This document shows, one piece after another, positions 25,676 through 34,759 of a DNA stretch of 64,000 bases; the first letter of the stretch is position 1, and each line of letters begins with the position of its first letter. The notes under the pieces were generated by a model. That model had not been told where the DNA came from, ran no database searches, and saw only the letters and a list, made by a program, of their open reading frames with translations. This DNA is from an uncultured Bacteroidales bacterium. Its GTDB lineage: Bacteria > Bacteroidota > Bacteroidia > Bacteroidales > Paludibacteraceae. The translations under genes and the position numbers were made by a program. The stretch spans positions 1-64,000 of the forward strand of contig CAIUTB010000126.1 in the NCBI GenBank assembly GCA_903901975.1. The letters are read 5' to 3'.

Positions 25676-26377
25676 ATGAACGATAATTTTTTTGATATTT
25701 CCCAAGAAGAGGAAATTGCAGAAACCAAACGTTTTTTTGCCCGTGTGTATGGATGGATGTCTCTGGCTTTGATTATTACAGGTCTGGTGGCTTTCAGAAC
25801 AGCTAGTTCACCTGAAATACTGAATTTTATTTTTGGTCAGCATTTTGTGTTTTACGGCTTGTTAATTTTAGAACTGGTTTTAGTTGGAGTGTTGGTTGGT
25901 GCTATTCAGAAAATGACGCCAATGACTGCTACGATTGTATTTGTGTTGTACTCAATGCTCAATGGATTAACCCTTTCATGTATATTTTTTGCATTCACTA
26001 CCGGTTCTATTGCGTCCGTATTTTTTATTACTGCCGGAACATTTGCCGTTATGAGTTTGTATGGTTTTTTGACTAAATCAGATCTTACCAAACTGGGAAA
26101 TATCCTCGTTATGGTTTTAGTCGGGCTGGTTATAGCCACATTGGTCAATCTTTTTATTGGTAGCGAAATATTATATCTGATTTCTTCCTACGTTGGTGTA
26201 CTTATTTTTGTTGGATTAATAGCTTACGATACACAAAAGCTTAAGAAACTGAACGTTATTGGCAACGAAGGTACTGACGAAGATAAAAAAGAAGCCATTA
26301 TTGGCGCACTGACATTATATCTCGATTTTATAAACCTCTTCTTGTTTATGTTGCGGATTTTTGGAAGAAGAAGATAA
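25676..26377 (+). CDS. Bax inhibitor-1/YccA family membrane protein
   Basis: A 233-residue integral membrane protein with seven hydrophobic segments, matching the BI-1/TMBIM family (bacterial YccA, YetJ). The last segments contain AYDTQKLKKLN and ALTLYLDFINLFLFMLRIFG, which are characteristic; YetJ acts as a pH-sensitive calcium leak channel, and YccA modulates FtsH. Which applies here is unknown. The spacer to the next gene is filled with heptamers. Confidence 0.9.
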   Translation: MNDNFFDISQEEEIAETKRFFARVYGWMSLALIITGLVAFRTASSPEILNFIFGQHFVFYGLLILELVLVGVLVGAIQKMTPMTATIVFVLYSMLNGLTLSCIFFAFTTGSIASVFFITAGTFAVMSLYGFLTKSDLTKLGNILVMVLVGLVIATLVNLFIGSEILYLISSYVGVLIFVGLIAYDTQKLKKLNVIGNEGTDEDKKEAIIGALTLYLDFINLFLFMLRIFGRRR

Positions 26378-26387
26378 TTTTCAATGG

Positions 26388-26454
26388 TTAATGATTAATG
26401 ATAAGTGATTAATTCTTAGTAAAATACTTATTGCTTACCGCTTACTGCTGATTT
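26388..26454. repeat. Two adjacent heptamer tracts before the murF-alr gene
   Basis: First tract: TTAATGA, TTAATGA, TAAGTGA, TTAATTC, TTAGTAA (26388-26422). Second: CTTATTG, CTTACCG, CTTACTG, CTGATTT (26427-26454), ending 1 base before the ATG at 26456. Almost the whole 78-base spacer has a 7-base period. Confidence 0.65.
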
Positions 26455-26455
26455 T

Positions 26456-28918
26456 ATGAAACTAAAAAATATTGCACAAATTATTGGAACTTCGCTTCAG
26501 AGTAAAGTTACTGATTCAGAAATAAACTGGTTACTGACTGATAGTCGCTCCTTGTCCTTTCCGGCAGAGAGTTTGTTTTTTGCCATCAAAACAGCACGAA
26601 ACAACGGTCATAAATACATTGCAGGACTTTACGAACAGAATCTACGCTATTTTGTGGTGAGTGAAATACGTCCTGAGTTCGAAGAATTGACCGATGCTGT
26701 ATTTCTCCAGGTGAGTGATACCTTGGTAGCCTTGCAGAAACTGGCTTCTGTGCAACGATCAACGTTTAACGTTCCCGTTATCGGTATTACGGGCAGCAAC
26801 GGCAAAACGGTGGTGAAAGAGTGGCTTTACCAGCTTCTGCATACCGATTATAGTATCACCCGTTCGCCTCGCAGCTACAATTCACAAATTGGTGTGCCGC
26901 TTTCGGTGTGGGCAATGAATGAACATACACAACTGGGAATTTTTGAGGCCGGTATTTCTGAAATGCACGAAATGGAGCATCTCGAACCGATTATCAGACC
27001 CACCATCGGCATATTTACGAACCTGGGCGAAGCACATCAGGAAAACTTCAGCGGACTAAAGCAAAAGTGCGAAGAGAAACTGAAGTTGTTTGTAAATGCT
27101 CAAACACTGATTCATTGCTCTGATAATAAACTGGTTGAAATATCTATTGCACAATCTGGTTTCAAAGGAGAACTCTTTTCGTGGGGAAAATCGGACAAAG
27201 CGACTGTTCAGATTCTGAAAACCGAAGAGACTAGTTCAAATACCACAATTTCATACCGTTATTCAGGTGTTGAATCAACAATAGTTATAGCATTTACCGA
27301 CGATGCTTCGATTGAGAATGCACTGCAATGCCTTGCGCTCATGCTTTATCTTGGTATTGCAGCAGAAGAAATAAAACTTCGCCTTGCCCGATTGGAAGCC
27401 GTGGCCATGCGTATGGAAGTGAAAGAAGGGGTACGTGACTGCCTGATTATCAATGATAGTTACAATTCGGATTTGAATTCGCTGAGCATTGCGCTAGATT
27501 TTCTGAATCAGCAGGCAACGGCTAAAAATCTTTCGAAAACACTGATACTGTCAGATATTCTGCAAACCGGACTTTCGTCCGAAGAACTTTATAAAACCGT
27601 GGCTGAACTGGTTGCCAACAAAAACCTGCAACAAATTATCGGCATCGGACATGAAATTTCTACTCACACCGATAAATTTTCAATTGAGAAGAAGGCATTC
27701 TTTGACGATACCGCCGATTTTCTGAAATCTTCCTTTATTCGTGATTTCCGCAATGAAATTATCCTGCTGAAAGGCTCACGGGCATTTCATTTCGAAGATA
27801 TTTCCGAAAAACTGGAACTGATTGCTCACGAAACCATTCTGGAAGTCAACCTGAATGCCTTGGTGGATAACCTGAATTATTTCCGATCGAAACTTCGTCC
27901 TGAAACCAAAATGATGTGCATGGTGAAAGCCTTTGCCTACGGAAGTGGTTCGGTGGAAGTGGCACGCACCTTGCAACATCACCGCTGCGATTATCTGGCA
28001 GTGGCAGTGGCGGATGAAGGAGCAGAATTGCGTCGCGAAGGTATTCGTATTCCCATCGTGGTGATGAACCCTGAGAAAGGCAGTTTCGGAATGATTTTCG
28101 ACAACAACCTTGAACCTGAAATCTATAGCTTCCGCTTGCTCGATGCGTTTATTGCTGCTGCCGAAAAACTGGGTATAACCGATTATCCTATTCATATTAA
28201 GATAGATAGCGGTATGCATCGCCTTGGTTTCGAATTACAGGACATGGATGCTTTGCTTACCCGAATGAAAACCCAGACTCAGGTGAAAGTACGCTCGGTA
28301 TTTTCGCACCTTTCAGGCTCAGACGAAGCCAAATTTGATGCTTTTACCAAACAGCAAATCAAGACATTTACAGATTGTGCTGACCAATTTTCAGCTACTT
28401 TTCCGCACCATATCATGCGTCATATCCTCAATTCAGCAGGTATTGAGCGTTTCCCGGAATTTCAGTTCGATATGGTGCGACTTGGAATCGGTCATTACGG
28501 TATCAGTTCATTGCCGGAAGCCAATTTAAAACAGGTTTGTGCGCTGAAAACCATTATTTTGCAGATTAAAACCGTAAAAGCCGGCGAAACAGTGGGCTAT
28601 AGTCGAAAAGGTTTAGTAAACACCGATAAGCGCATTGCGGTACTTCCGATTGGTTATGCCGACGGTTTCGACCGCAAACTGGGCAATGGAGTGGGAGAGG
28701 TGCTTATCAACGGAAAACGTGCTAAAGTGATTGGCAATGTGTGTATGGATTTGATAATGATTGATGTAACCAATATCGATGCTAACGAAAGCGATCAGGT
28801 GGAAATCTTTGGCGACCATCTCACCATTTCCGAAGTAGCCAGTTGGCTCAAAACCATTCCCTACGAGGTGCTGACCAGTGTTTCGAGGCGGGTAAAGAGG
28901 GTTTATTTTCAGGAATAA
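26456..28918 (+). CDS. Bifunctional MurF ligase / alanine racemase
   Basis: A natural fusion of two cell-wall enzymes, 820 residues. The N-terminal half (to about 455) is UDP-MurNAc-tripeptide:D-Ala-D-Ala ligase: Mur P-loop GITGSNGKTVVKE, then SYNSQIGVPLSV and INDSYNSDLNS. The C-terminal half (from about 460) is a PLP alanine racemase with the lysine motif MVKAFAYGSG and the region RLGIGHYGIS that supplies the catalytic tyrosine neighbourhood. Supplies D-Ala and uses D-Ala-D-Ala in one polypeptide. This fusion is common in Bacteroidota. Symbols murF and alr both apply. Confidence 0.93.
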   Translation: MKLKNIAQIIGTSLQSKVTDSEINWLLTDSRSLSFPAESLFFAIKTARNNGHKYIAGLYEQNLRYFVVSEIRPEFEELTDAVFLQVSDTLVALQKLASVQRSTFNVPVIGITGSNGKTVVKEWLYQLLHTDYSITRSPRSYNSQIGVPLSVWAMNEHTQLGIFEAGISEMHEMEHLEPIIRPTIGIFTNLGEAHQENFSGLKQKCEEKLKLFVNAQTLIHCSDNKLVEISIAQSGFKGELFSWGKSDKATVQILKTEETSSNTTISYRYSGVESTIVIAFTDDASIENALQCLALMLYLGIAAEEIKLRLARLEAVAMRMEVKEGVRDCLIINDSYNSDLNSLSIALDFLNQQATAKNLSKTLILSDILQTGLSSEELYKTVAELVANKNLQQIIGIGHEISTHTDKFSIEKKAFFDDTADFLKSSFIRDFRNEIILLKGSRAFHFEDISEKLELIAHETILEVNLNALVDNLNYFRSKLRPETKMMCMVKAFAYGSGSVEVARTLQHHRCDYLAVAVADEGAELRREGIRIPIVVMNPEKGSFGMIFDNNLEPEIYSFRLLDAFIAAAEKLGITDYPIHIKIDSGMHRLGFELQDMDALLTRMKTQTQVKVRSVFSHLSGSDEAKFDAFTKQQIKTFTDCADQFSATFPHHIMRHILNSAGIERFPEFQFDMVRLGIGHYGISSLPEANLKQVCALKTIILQIKTVKAGETVGYSRKGLVNTDKRIAVLPIGYADGFDRKLGNGVGEVLINGKRAKVIGNVCMDLIMIDVTNIDANESDQVEIFGDHLTISEVASWLKTIPYEVLTSVSRRVKRVYFQE

Positions 28919-28985
28919 ATGGTTCCTATCCCCTAAAGGGAAAATATTCAATCTTGCGGATTGTGTATTTTTAGGTTCTTAATCC

Positions 28986-29002
28986 CCCCAACTATGTTGG
29001 GG
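28986..29002 (+). terminator. Hairpin after murF-alr, possible weak terminator
   Basis: CCCCAAC (28986-28992) / GTTGGGG (28996-29002) with a 3-base loop. The T-run that follows is interrupted (TTATGCATATTTTT), so termination is uncertain. Confidence 0.35.
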
Positions 29003-29049
29003 TTATGCATATTTTTCCTTCGGACATTTTAAAAATAAATTTCGCTAAT

Positions 29050-29796
29050 ATGATTTTAGTTGACATTCTCCAACTTTCAACTTCCAAAATACTTCTCCAG
29101 AGTGCTGTAAAACTTGCCGAACAGCTGGGAAAGTCATTTGCAGTATCGACTGTGGCTGAAAATGAAATAGGACTGAAATCGATGTTGAATGAGTCTGTAA
29201 TTGTTGATTATCAGATTCTTATAAAAGATAATTCAAAATCATTGGTGGAGATTTGTGAGGCCGAGGATGCTTCTTTTTTGTTTATCCAGTTGCCGGATGG
29301 ACAAATCAATAGCATACGACGGCTGCTGAATGATTGCCGCGAGTTGCGCATTCCGTATTTGTTTTACAAAGATTCATTCAACCCATTGGATTTGACTAAA
29401 GTGATTTTGCCTATTGGATTTTTGGAAGAGGAACTCGAAAAAGCGCAATTTGCAGCTGCTTTTGGGCGTTTTTGCGGTTCGGAAGTGAAAATGCTGCTGG
29501 CTAACGATTATGGTTCAAAAGCAGCCACGAATGCGGAGAAAATGAAAGTACTGTTTGAAAAGTTTGATTTCAGTTATACACTGGACAAAGCCACCAAAGA
29601 CAGTTTTAAAGTAGAAGTTGAATCGATTCAAGTAGCTGAAAAAGAGCAGGCTGGAATCATTATCGTTTCTGCTTCGCGGGATTATGGACTGGATGACATT
29701 CTTTTTGGACCAAAGGAATATCATGTGCTGAAAAAATCGCCAATTCCGGTTTTGCTTGTAAATCCCCGGGGCGATTTATACGCGCTGTGTGATTGA
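29050..29796 (+). CDS. Universal stress protein-like protein
   Basis: A 248-residue soluble protein from ATG 29050 (MILVDILQLSTSKI). The architecture suggests two UspA-type alpha/beta domains: the first lacks a clear ATP motif, the second ends with AGIIIVSASRDYGLDDILFGPKEYHVLKKSPIPVLLVNP, whose spacing resembles the G-2X-G-9X-G end of Usp domains but without a clean match. No enzyme function can be assigned. It lies between the MurF-Alr gene and a K+ channel, and Usp-like proteins sometimes accompany ion channels, but that is only contextual. An ATG at 29005 is possible but extends into non-family sequence. Confidence 0.6.
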   Translation: MILVDILQLSTSKILLQSAVKLAEQLGKSFAVSTVAENEIGLKSMLNESVIVDYQILIKDNSKSLVEICEAEDASFLFIQLPDGQINSIRRLLNDCRELRIPYLFYKDSFNPLDLTKVILPIGFLEEELEKAQFAAAFGRFCGSEVKMLLANDYGSKAATNAEKMKVLFEKFDFSYTLDKATKDSFKVEVESIQVAEKEQAGIIIVSASRDYGLDDILFGPKEYHVLKKSPIPVLLVNPRGDLYALCD

Positions 29797-29869
29797 TTAT
29801 TTCAGAAAATTATCTATTTTTACTACTCGAATTCTGCATCGGAATTTATACTGATAATTAATATTTCCC

Positions 29870-30916
29870 ATGAAACAAAAATCAACCATAAAATCATTGA
29901 TTTACAGAGCATTGTTTGTTCCGCTTATGGCTCTGTTCTCTATTTTCCTCATTGGTTTTATGGGATTTATTCTCATTGAAGGGTTCAGCCCACTGAAATC
30001 GCTTTATTTTCTGGTAATTACTTTTGCAACCATTGGTTTTGGCGACGTTGTACCTTTGACCGATGCCGGAAAAGTGTTTACAATTTGTATCGTTATTGCC
30101 GGATTCACAGTGGGATTATATGCTATTGGTAAAATATCAGCTTTCTTTGTCGAAGGTGAATTGTCTAAATTAATAAAGCTACGAAAAATGAACAAAACAT
30201 TAGAGTCTATGAAGGACCATTACATCGTTTGCGGTTATGGAAAAACCGGTAAACATGTGTTGGATGAATTATTGAAAAAAGGACTGGAAGTGGTAATGAT
30301 TGAGAGTAATGCGGATAGAAACGAAAAACTCCGCGAACTTTACGATCAGAAATTCATCCATTTGGATGCTGATGCTACCGATGATGCCGTGTTGCTTCAT
30401 GCAGGAATTAAACGTGCTAAATTTTTGATTGCAGTTCTCTCGACAGATGCTGAAAACCTTTTTGTAACGCTGAGTGCCAAGGATTTGAATAAGGATATCA
30501 AAGTGATTACCCGTGTAGCCGAAGGAAATTCACCCGATAAATTTAAAAAAGCCGGAGCTGATTTTATTGTTTCGCCTATCGAAATTGCTACCGACCGGAT
30601 TGTTTCAATTGCCACCACCAGTACCGATTTTTTTAGTTTTGTTGATTTTGCTGGGGGTAAGGAAGAGCTAAAAGATTACAAGTTCGGATTGGTTGAAATT
30701 AAGGCTGGGAGCGATTTGATTAATAAGACTTATCGCGATGCCAATATTCCACAGCGAACAAATTTGGTTGTTATTGGCTATTATTCCTCAGAAAACGAAC
30801 TGCAGGTTAATCCGACAGCTGAAAATGTCATTCGGCTCGACGACAGGCTTTTAGTATTTGGAAATGACAGTCAAATTGAAAATCTGAAGAAGATCGCAAA
30901 ACATAGCAAGTCATAA
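29870..30916 (+). CDS. Two-TM potassium channel with RCK (TrkA-N) domain
   Basis: Inner-membrane ion channel, 348 residues. Two transmembrane helices (about 14-37 and 70-92) flank a pore loop with the filter TIGFGD at 54-59, in place of the standard TVGYGD. A cytoplasmic RCK domain follows, with the Rossmann motif VCGYGKTGKHVLDELL, and a C-terminal TrkA-C-like domain after about 265 (the region EIKAGSDLINKTYRDANI). K+ conduction gated by ligand binding to the RCK ring is known for MthK-type relatives. Convergent with aldose epimerase across a shared terminator. Confidence 0.9.
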   Translation: MKQKSTIKSLIYRALFVPLMALFSIFLIGFMGFILIEGFSPLKSLYFLVITFATIGFGDVVPLTDAGKVFTICIVIAGFTVGLYAIGKISAFFVEGELSKLIKLRKMNKTLESMKDHYIVCGYGKTGKHVLDELLKKGLEVVMIESNADRNEKLRELYDQKFIHLDADATDDAVLLHAGIKRAKFLIAVLSTDAENLFVTLSAKDLNKDIKVITRVAEGNSPDKFKKAGADFIVSPIEIATDRIVSIATTSTDFFSFVDFAGGKEELKDYKFGLVEIKAGSDLINKTYRDANIPQRTNLVVIGYYSSENELQVNPTAENVIRLDDRLLVFGNDSQIENLKKIAKHSKS

Positions 30917-30934
30917 GCGTTAATGAGCTAAATC

Positions 30935-30966
30935 AAAAAGGAAGAATCAAACGATTCTTCCTTTTT
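30935..30966. terminator. Bidirectional terminator (K+ channel / aldose epimerase)
   Basis: Perfect 14-base stem, AAAAAGGAAGAATC (30935-30948) with its complement (30953-30966) and a 4-base loop, with A-run and T-run at the base. Confidence 0.85.
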
Positions 30967-30986
30967 ACTTATATCAAACAATTTTG

Positions 30987-31985
30987 TTACTTAACATAGA
31001 ATCGTGTGGTACCACTCCATGTTTTTCCGGCACTAATTCCCTGTAATCCTGTAACATCGCGTGGAAGATTAAGATTCGGAGCATTAATAGCCCATGTCTG
31101 AGGTTCAGGACATACCCAATCAACTTCTCCACCGTTGTTCCAAAGAGTCCAGTGCTTAAACTCTTTATCCACTTCGTAGTAAACACTTATATTGTTCTTA
31201 GTGTCAGTCATAATCGCGCCGTGATAGGGTTTAGCATTTACGGTAATTGCTTCGTCGGTTAATGCTATTTCAATGGGTTTTCCTGTAACGGTCATTCCTT
31301 CGGTTCGCAGCAACGATTCTTCTGCAGATAAATCGAGCAACTTTTCGGTTGGTAAGCTTCTGTCCGATAATTCCCAACGTTTTCCGGCCGATAGGCGTAA
31401 TTTATAATCGGCTTTATTGGTGTTTGCTGAAAATGGTAAGCGGATTGGAGTGTGAAATCCAACTCCTACAGGCATTGGTTCTGTGCCTGCATTTGTAATT
31501 GAAACTATGTGAGTCAATTCATTGTCAGTAAGAATAATACGTATTTTGCAAACAAAATCATGCGAAAAGTTGGCAAAAATGGCATTATTTATTCTGTTCG
31601 AAAAAAAGCTTAGCTCAACTTCCACTGCATCTGGCGAAAAACGGGTACGAGTAACTGTGAAAGCCTGTGATTTAATTATTCCGTGGTGATAGTTATTTTG
31701 AGCAGGAATCGTTATCGGAAACTCATAATTTTTACCGGCAAAACTGTACTTTCCGTCTTCAATCCGGTTTGGCGGGAAAAGCAACGGTACGCCAAAAATC
31801 TGCGGACGACTCAGGAATGTTTCCATTTCTTCTAAAGTCGGTGTACGTAAAATATCAATCTTTTTCTTTTTGTTGTAAAGTTTTACAAGATTTGCACCAA
31901 CCGTTGGAACAATAATTGCCTCGTATACATTTGTTTCCAACAGAATAGATTCAACTCCCTGCCACAAAATCTTTTCAATATTCAT
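30987..31985 (-). CDS. Aldose 1-epimerase (galactose mutarotase) family protein
   Basis: A 332-residue beta-rich protein of the galactose mutarotase-like fold, which interconverts alpha and beta anomers of aldoses. The N-terminal ETNVYEAIIVPTVGANLVKLY and the segment YHHGIIKSQAFTV match the family; the latter supplies the likely catalytic histidine region. No signal peptide. It starts 6 bases after the stop of the CBM9-like gene, so the two are translated together and may act on the same sugar. Sugar specificity is not readable. Confidence 0.8.
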   Translation of the reverse strand: MNIEKILWQGVESILLETNVYEAIIVPTVGANLVKLYNKKKKIDILRTPTLEEMETFLSRPQIFGVPLLFPPNRIEDGKYSFAGKNYEFPITIPAQNNYHHGIIKSQAFTVTRTRFSPDAVEVELSFFSNRINNAIFANFSHDFVCKIRIILTDNELTHIVSITNAGTEPMPVGVGFHTPIRLPFSANTNKADYKLRLSAGKRWELSDRSLPTEKLLDLSAEESLLRTEGMTVTGKPIEIALTDEAITVNAKPYHGAIMTDTKNNISVYYEVDKEFKHWTLWNNGGEVDWVCPEPQTWAINAPNLNLPRDVTGLQGISAGKTWSGTTRFYVK

Positions 31986-31990
31986 AATGC

Positions 31991-32644
31991 TTATTTTTCA
32001 AATATTAGCTCACCAAAGAATTCCGGACGGTGAAAATCAGGTGTTTCAGTTTTGATTGGACTCCAGCTTAAAAAATGCATAGAATCAGTGCCATCAGCAC
32101 ATTTGTAGAAATTTCCCAACAGCTTTTCAGGTAAGTTGGCCGGGTCAATTCCAATTAATTTGAATGGAATTTCAACGGTTAGTTCCCATTCAAACATGCC
32201 TTCCATCTCGTTGAATGCACGTCGACCCATGGATGGAAAACGTTTGATGGTTTGCATTTCCTCGGGTGTGAAAAACATAAGTTCTTCACTTCGACTCTTA
32301 CGGGTAGATGCCGAGCAAGTTCCAATGCAATTAAACTCAAAGTTGGTATATTTATCCGCTCCTATAGGTTTGCAAAAGAATTCAACGCAACTATCTTCGT
32401 GTACCGGTTCCTGATCGTTGGAATAAATAGCCCGAAGCATGCTTCCGTGAACCGAATATTTAATGAAAATGCTTTTATTTGAACGCCCGATAGTAAAATA
32501 GGTAATTGGTTTATACGGGTATTCCTTTGGCCAGTTGAGAATTTCTACAGTTTCGCGCTGACCAGATTCATCAAGAATGTTTCCAGCCGATTCAATATCG
32601 ACACTGTCTAATTCCACAATATGTTTAATAATCAGGCTTTTCAT
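31991..32644 (-). CDS. CBM9-like carbohydrate-binding protein
   Basis: A 217-residue protein without signal peptide that resembles the carbohydrate-binding family 9-like domain (DOMON/CBM9 fold). Pattern: an early strand IKHIVELDS, the segment VHEDSCVEFFCKP with an acidic calcium/sugar-site look, and WELTVEIPFKLIG near the C-terminus, followed by a typical closing PEFFGELIF. Such single-domain CBM9-like proteins are widespread in Bacteroidota with unknown substrates. Operonic with the aldose epimerase gene downstream. I see no clear promoter upstream. Confidence 0.65.
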   Translation of the reverse strand: MKSLIIKHIVELDSVDIESAGNILDESGQRETVEILNWPKEYPYKPITYFTIGRSNKSIFIKYSVHGSMLRAIYSNDQEPVHEDSCVEFFCKPIGADKYTNFEFNCIGTCSASTRKSRSEELMFFTPEEMQTIKRFPSMGRRAFNEMEGMFEWELTVEIPFKLIGIDPANLPEKLLGNFYKCADGTDSMHFLSWSPIKTETPDFHRPEFFGELIFEK

Positions 32645-32735
32645 ACGAAATATATATTAATTGAAATGAACTGCAATATTAACTAATATTTTTGATAGAA
32701 ATGGGTTTTGAAAATTATAAATAGGTTAAATAACA

Positions 32736-32773
32736 AAATTGGAGATTAAAACAAAATGTTTAACCTCCAATTT
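32736..32773 (-). terminator. Terminator of the nitronate monooxygenase gene
   Basis: AAATTGGAG-TTAAA (32736-32750) pairs with TTTAA-CTCCAATTT (32759-32773) with one mismatch. On the minus strand T-rich sequence follows. Confidence 0.65.
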
Positions 32774-32814
32774 AGTTGTTTTTTTATCCGTTTCTTCGTT
32801 TATTCTTCTTATTT

Positions 32815-33906
32815 TTAAGTCAATACAACTTTTTTAGCCTGATCGAAGTGTAAAATAATATCATCCAAAACTTCTTTTACCGTTGTAATTTTAGTGGCAA
32901 GATAAGCATTACTACCTGCAAAAGCATAACCTTTATCCATATTTCCTTTGTAGGCATTAAATAAAGTAAGAATAATACAATAAGGAACCACTTTATAGTC
33001 ACAGGTATGCAAACAATTGTACGGACATGATTTTGGGCGTGTAAGACCTAATTTTACCTTTTCCAAAAACTCTCCCTTAAGCGCCCTTCCTGGCATTCCT
33101 ACAGGACTTTGAATAATCTCAACTTCGTTTTGAGTGGCTTCGATGTATGATTTTTTGAATTTAACATCAGCATCACATTCCTTTGTGGTTACAAAACGAC
33201 TCGCAATCTGAACACCTTTTGCACCCAATTGCATCATTTTATACATATCCTCACCGGTATAAATACCACCTGCTGCTATAACCGGAATTTCCTGATTATA
33301 TTTTTCTTCAAAAATAGCAACTTCACTAACAACTTCAGGAATTAATTTTTCGATGCTGAAATTTTCATCTTCAATTTGAGTTGGTTTAAAACCAAGATGT
33401 CCACCGGCTTTAGGACCTTCAACTACTACCAAATCAGGCAGATAATCGTAGAGTGTTTTCCATTTTTCACAGATAATTTTTGCTGCTCTTGCCGACGAAA
33501 CGATAGGAACTAGTTTGGTTGTACAACCTTCGGTACGATACTTCGGCAAATCCATGGGTAAACCTGCACCTGCAAAAATGACATCGGCTTTTTCAGCAAT
33601 AGCAGTCTTAACCATATCACTGAAATTGGTTAATGCCATCATAATGTTTACTCCGATAATTCCATTCGATTTTTCTTTTGCTTTTCTAATCTCTTCTCTT
33701 AATCCAATAATACAGGCTTCCATGTAATCTTTGGCTGTATGTTTATAGATAAGACCAAGGCCCGCACACGAAATAACGCCAATTCCACCTTCATTTGCAA
33801 CTGCTGACGCTAATCCGTTCAACGAAATTCCAACTCCCATACCACCTTGAATGATGGGTAAACGAGCTGTTAAATTTCCAATTTTTAAACTATTCATATT
33901 GCACAT
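32815..33906 (-). CDS. Nitronate monooxygenase / FMN oxidoreductase family (NPD-like)
   Basis: A 363-residue TIM-barrel flavoprotein of the 2-nitropropane dioxygenase/FabK family. FMN-binding motifs: LPIIQGGMGVGIS near the start, VVEGPKAGGHLG, AAGGIYTGED and GAKGVQIASRF. Whether it oxidises nitronates or reduces an enoyl substrate is not certain. An unusual C-terminal extension carries four cysteines spaced C-x3-C-x3-C-x7-C (CPYNCLHTCDYKVVPYC), possibly a metal or Fe-S site. ATG 33906 or the one at 33897 may be used. A TACCTTTG box is just upstream. Confidence 0.85.
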   Translation of the reverse strand: MCNMNSLKIGNLTARLPIIQGGMGVGISLNGLASAVANEGGIGVISCAGLGLIYKHTAKDYMEACIIGLREEIRKAKEKSNGIIGVNIMMALTNFSDMVKTAIAEKADVIFAGAGLPMDLPKYRTEGCTTKLVPIVSSARAAKIICEKWKTLYDYLPDLVVVEGPKAGGHLGFKPTQIEDENFSIEKLIPEVVSEVAIFEEKYNQEIPVIAAGGIYTGEDMYKMMQLGAKGVQIASRFVTTKECDADVKFKKSYIEATQNEVEIIQSPVGMPGRALKGEFLEKVKLGLTRPKSCPYNCLHTCDYKVVPYCIILTLFNAYKGNMDKGYAFAGSNAYLATKITTVKEVLDDIILHFDQAKKVVLT

Positions 33907-33922
33907 TTTAATGATTATTGTG

Positions 33923-33930
33923 CAAAGGTA
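33923..33930 (-). promoter_or_regulatory. TAnnTTTG promoter box of the NPD-like gene
   Basis: TACCTTTG on the minus strand (33930-33923), 16 bases before the ATG at 33906. The -33 element is weak. Confidence 0.5.
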
Positions 33931-34097
33931 CGCATTATAAACCGAACAACCCGAGTGAAGGAGCTAAGTGTAATTAATTTAACCCATTTATTTCGTATTT
34001 AAAAGAAATATGCAGATTTATTTGATAAATAATCAGTTAAATTCATATCAAAATGTTATTCAAACACAAATATGTTTATTCAATCCTAAAAATTATA

Positions 34098-34105
34098 TAT
34101 CTTTG
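34098..34105 (+). promoter_or_regulatory. TAnnTTTG promoter box of the exonuclease gene
   Basis: TATCTTTG at 34098-34105, 23 bases before the ATG at 34129. Confidence 0.5.
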
Positions 34106-34128
34106 AAAGCAAGAAAAAATGAATTGGA

Positions 34129-34677
34129 ATGAATTTTACAGCAATAGATTTTGAAACAGCACATGCTGAATTTCCTTGTGAAATTGGATTGACCAGGGTT
34201 GAAAATGGAAAAATTACAGATATAAAATCCTGGTTAATCAAACCGGCATGCTTTCCATATATGAATTACTGGAATCAGAAGGTACACGGAATTTCGTCGG
34301 CCGATATAGCTCATGCTCCTACTTTTGAAGAGCTCTGGAGTGAACTGAAGCCCTGGTTTGAAGATAATTATCTTGTGGCACACAATGCTGCTTTCGATAT
34401 GCGGGTTTTGCGTGCAGCACTAAATTATTATGATTTGTCGATTCCTGATGCCAGGTATTTTTGTAGCGTCAGTTTGTCACGTAAAATATGGAAACATTTG
34501 CCAAGCCATTCGTTAGGAGTAGTTAGTCAGTATCATAATATTCATTTTAATCACCACAGGGCAGGAGATGACGCGAAAGCCTGTGCCATTATTACCATGA
34601 AGGCATTCGAAGAATTAAAAGTCATTTCGGTTGAAGATGGCATTCAAAGATCCGGAATTAACTTGAAGAAATTATAA
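34129..34677 (+). CDS. DEDDh 3'-5' exonuclease (DnaQ-like)
   Basis: A 182-residue DnaQ-superfamily exonuclease. The DEDDh residues are visible: Asp7 and Glu9 in AIDFETA, the second Asp in HNAAFDMRVL, and His plus Asp in HHRAGDDAKACA. It is a single domain without a BRCT or polymerase part, similar to the free-standing exonucleases annotated as epsilon-like in Bacteroidota. Role could be proofreading, RNA or small-oligonucleotide turnover. An out-of-frame ATG at 34119 opens only an 11-codon frame that overlaps the real start. Confidence 0.88.
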   Translation: MNFTAIDFETAHAEFPCEIGLTRVENGKITDIKSWLIKPACFPYMNYWNQKVHGISSADIAHAPTFEELWSELKPWFEDNYLVAHNAAFDMRVLRAALNYYDLSIPDARYFCSVSLSRKIWKHLPSHSLGVVSQYHNIHFNHHRAGDDAKACAIITMKAFEELKVISVEDGIQRSGINLKKL

Positions 34678-34759
34678 TAATTCAGGTGAATATTATAAAC
34701 TTTTGATTATGAAATACATAATTGTTGCAAAATACCAATCCTAAACTCCTGACTTTACA

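Noticed and set aside
27776-28219. 147-codon minus-strand frame opposite murF-alr
   Set aside because: Histidine-rich shadow of the racemase coding strand with no domain.
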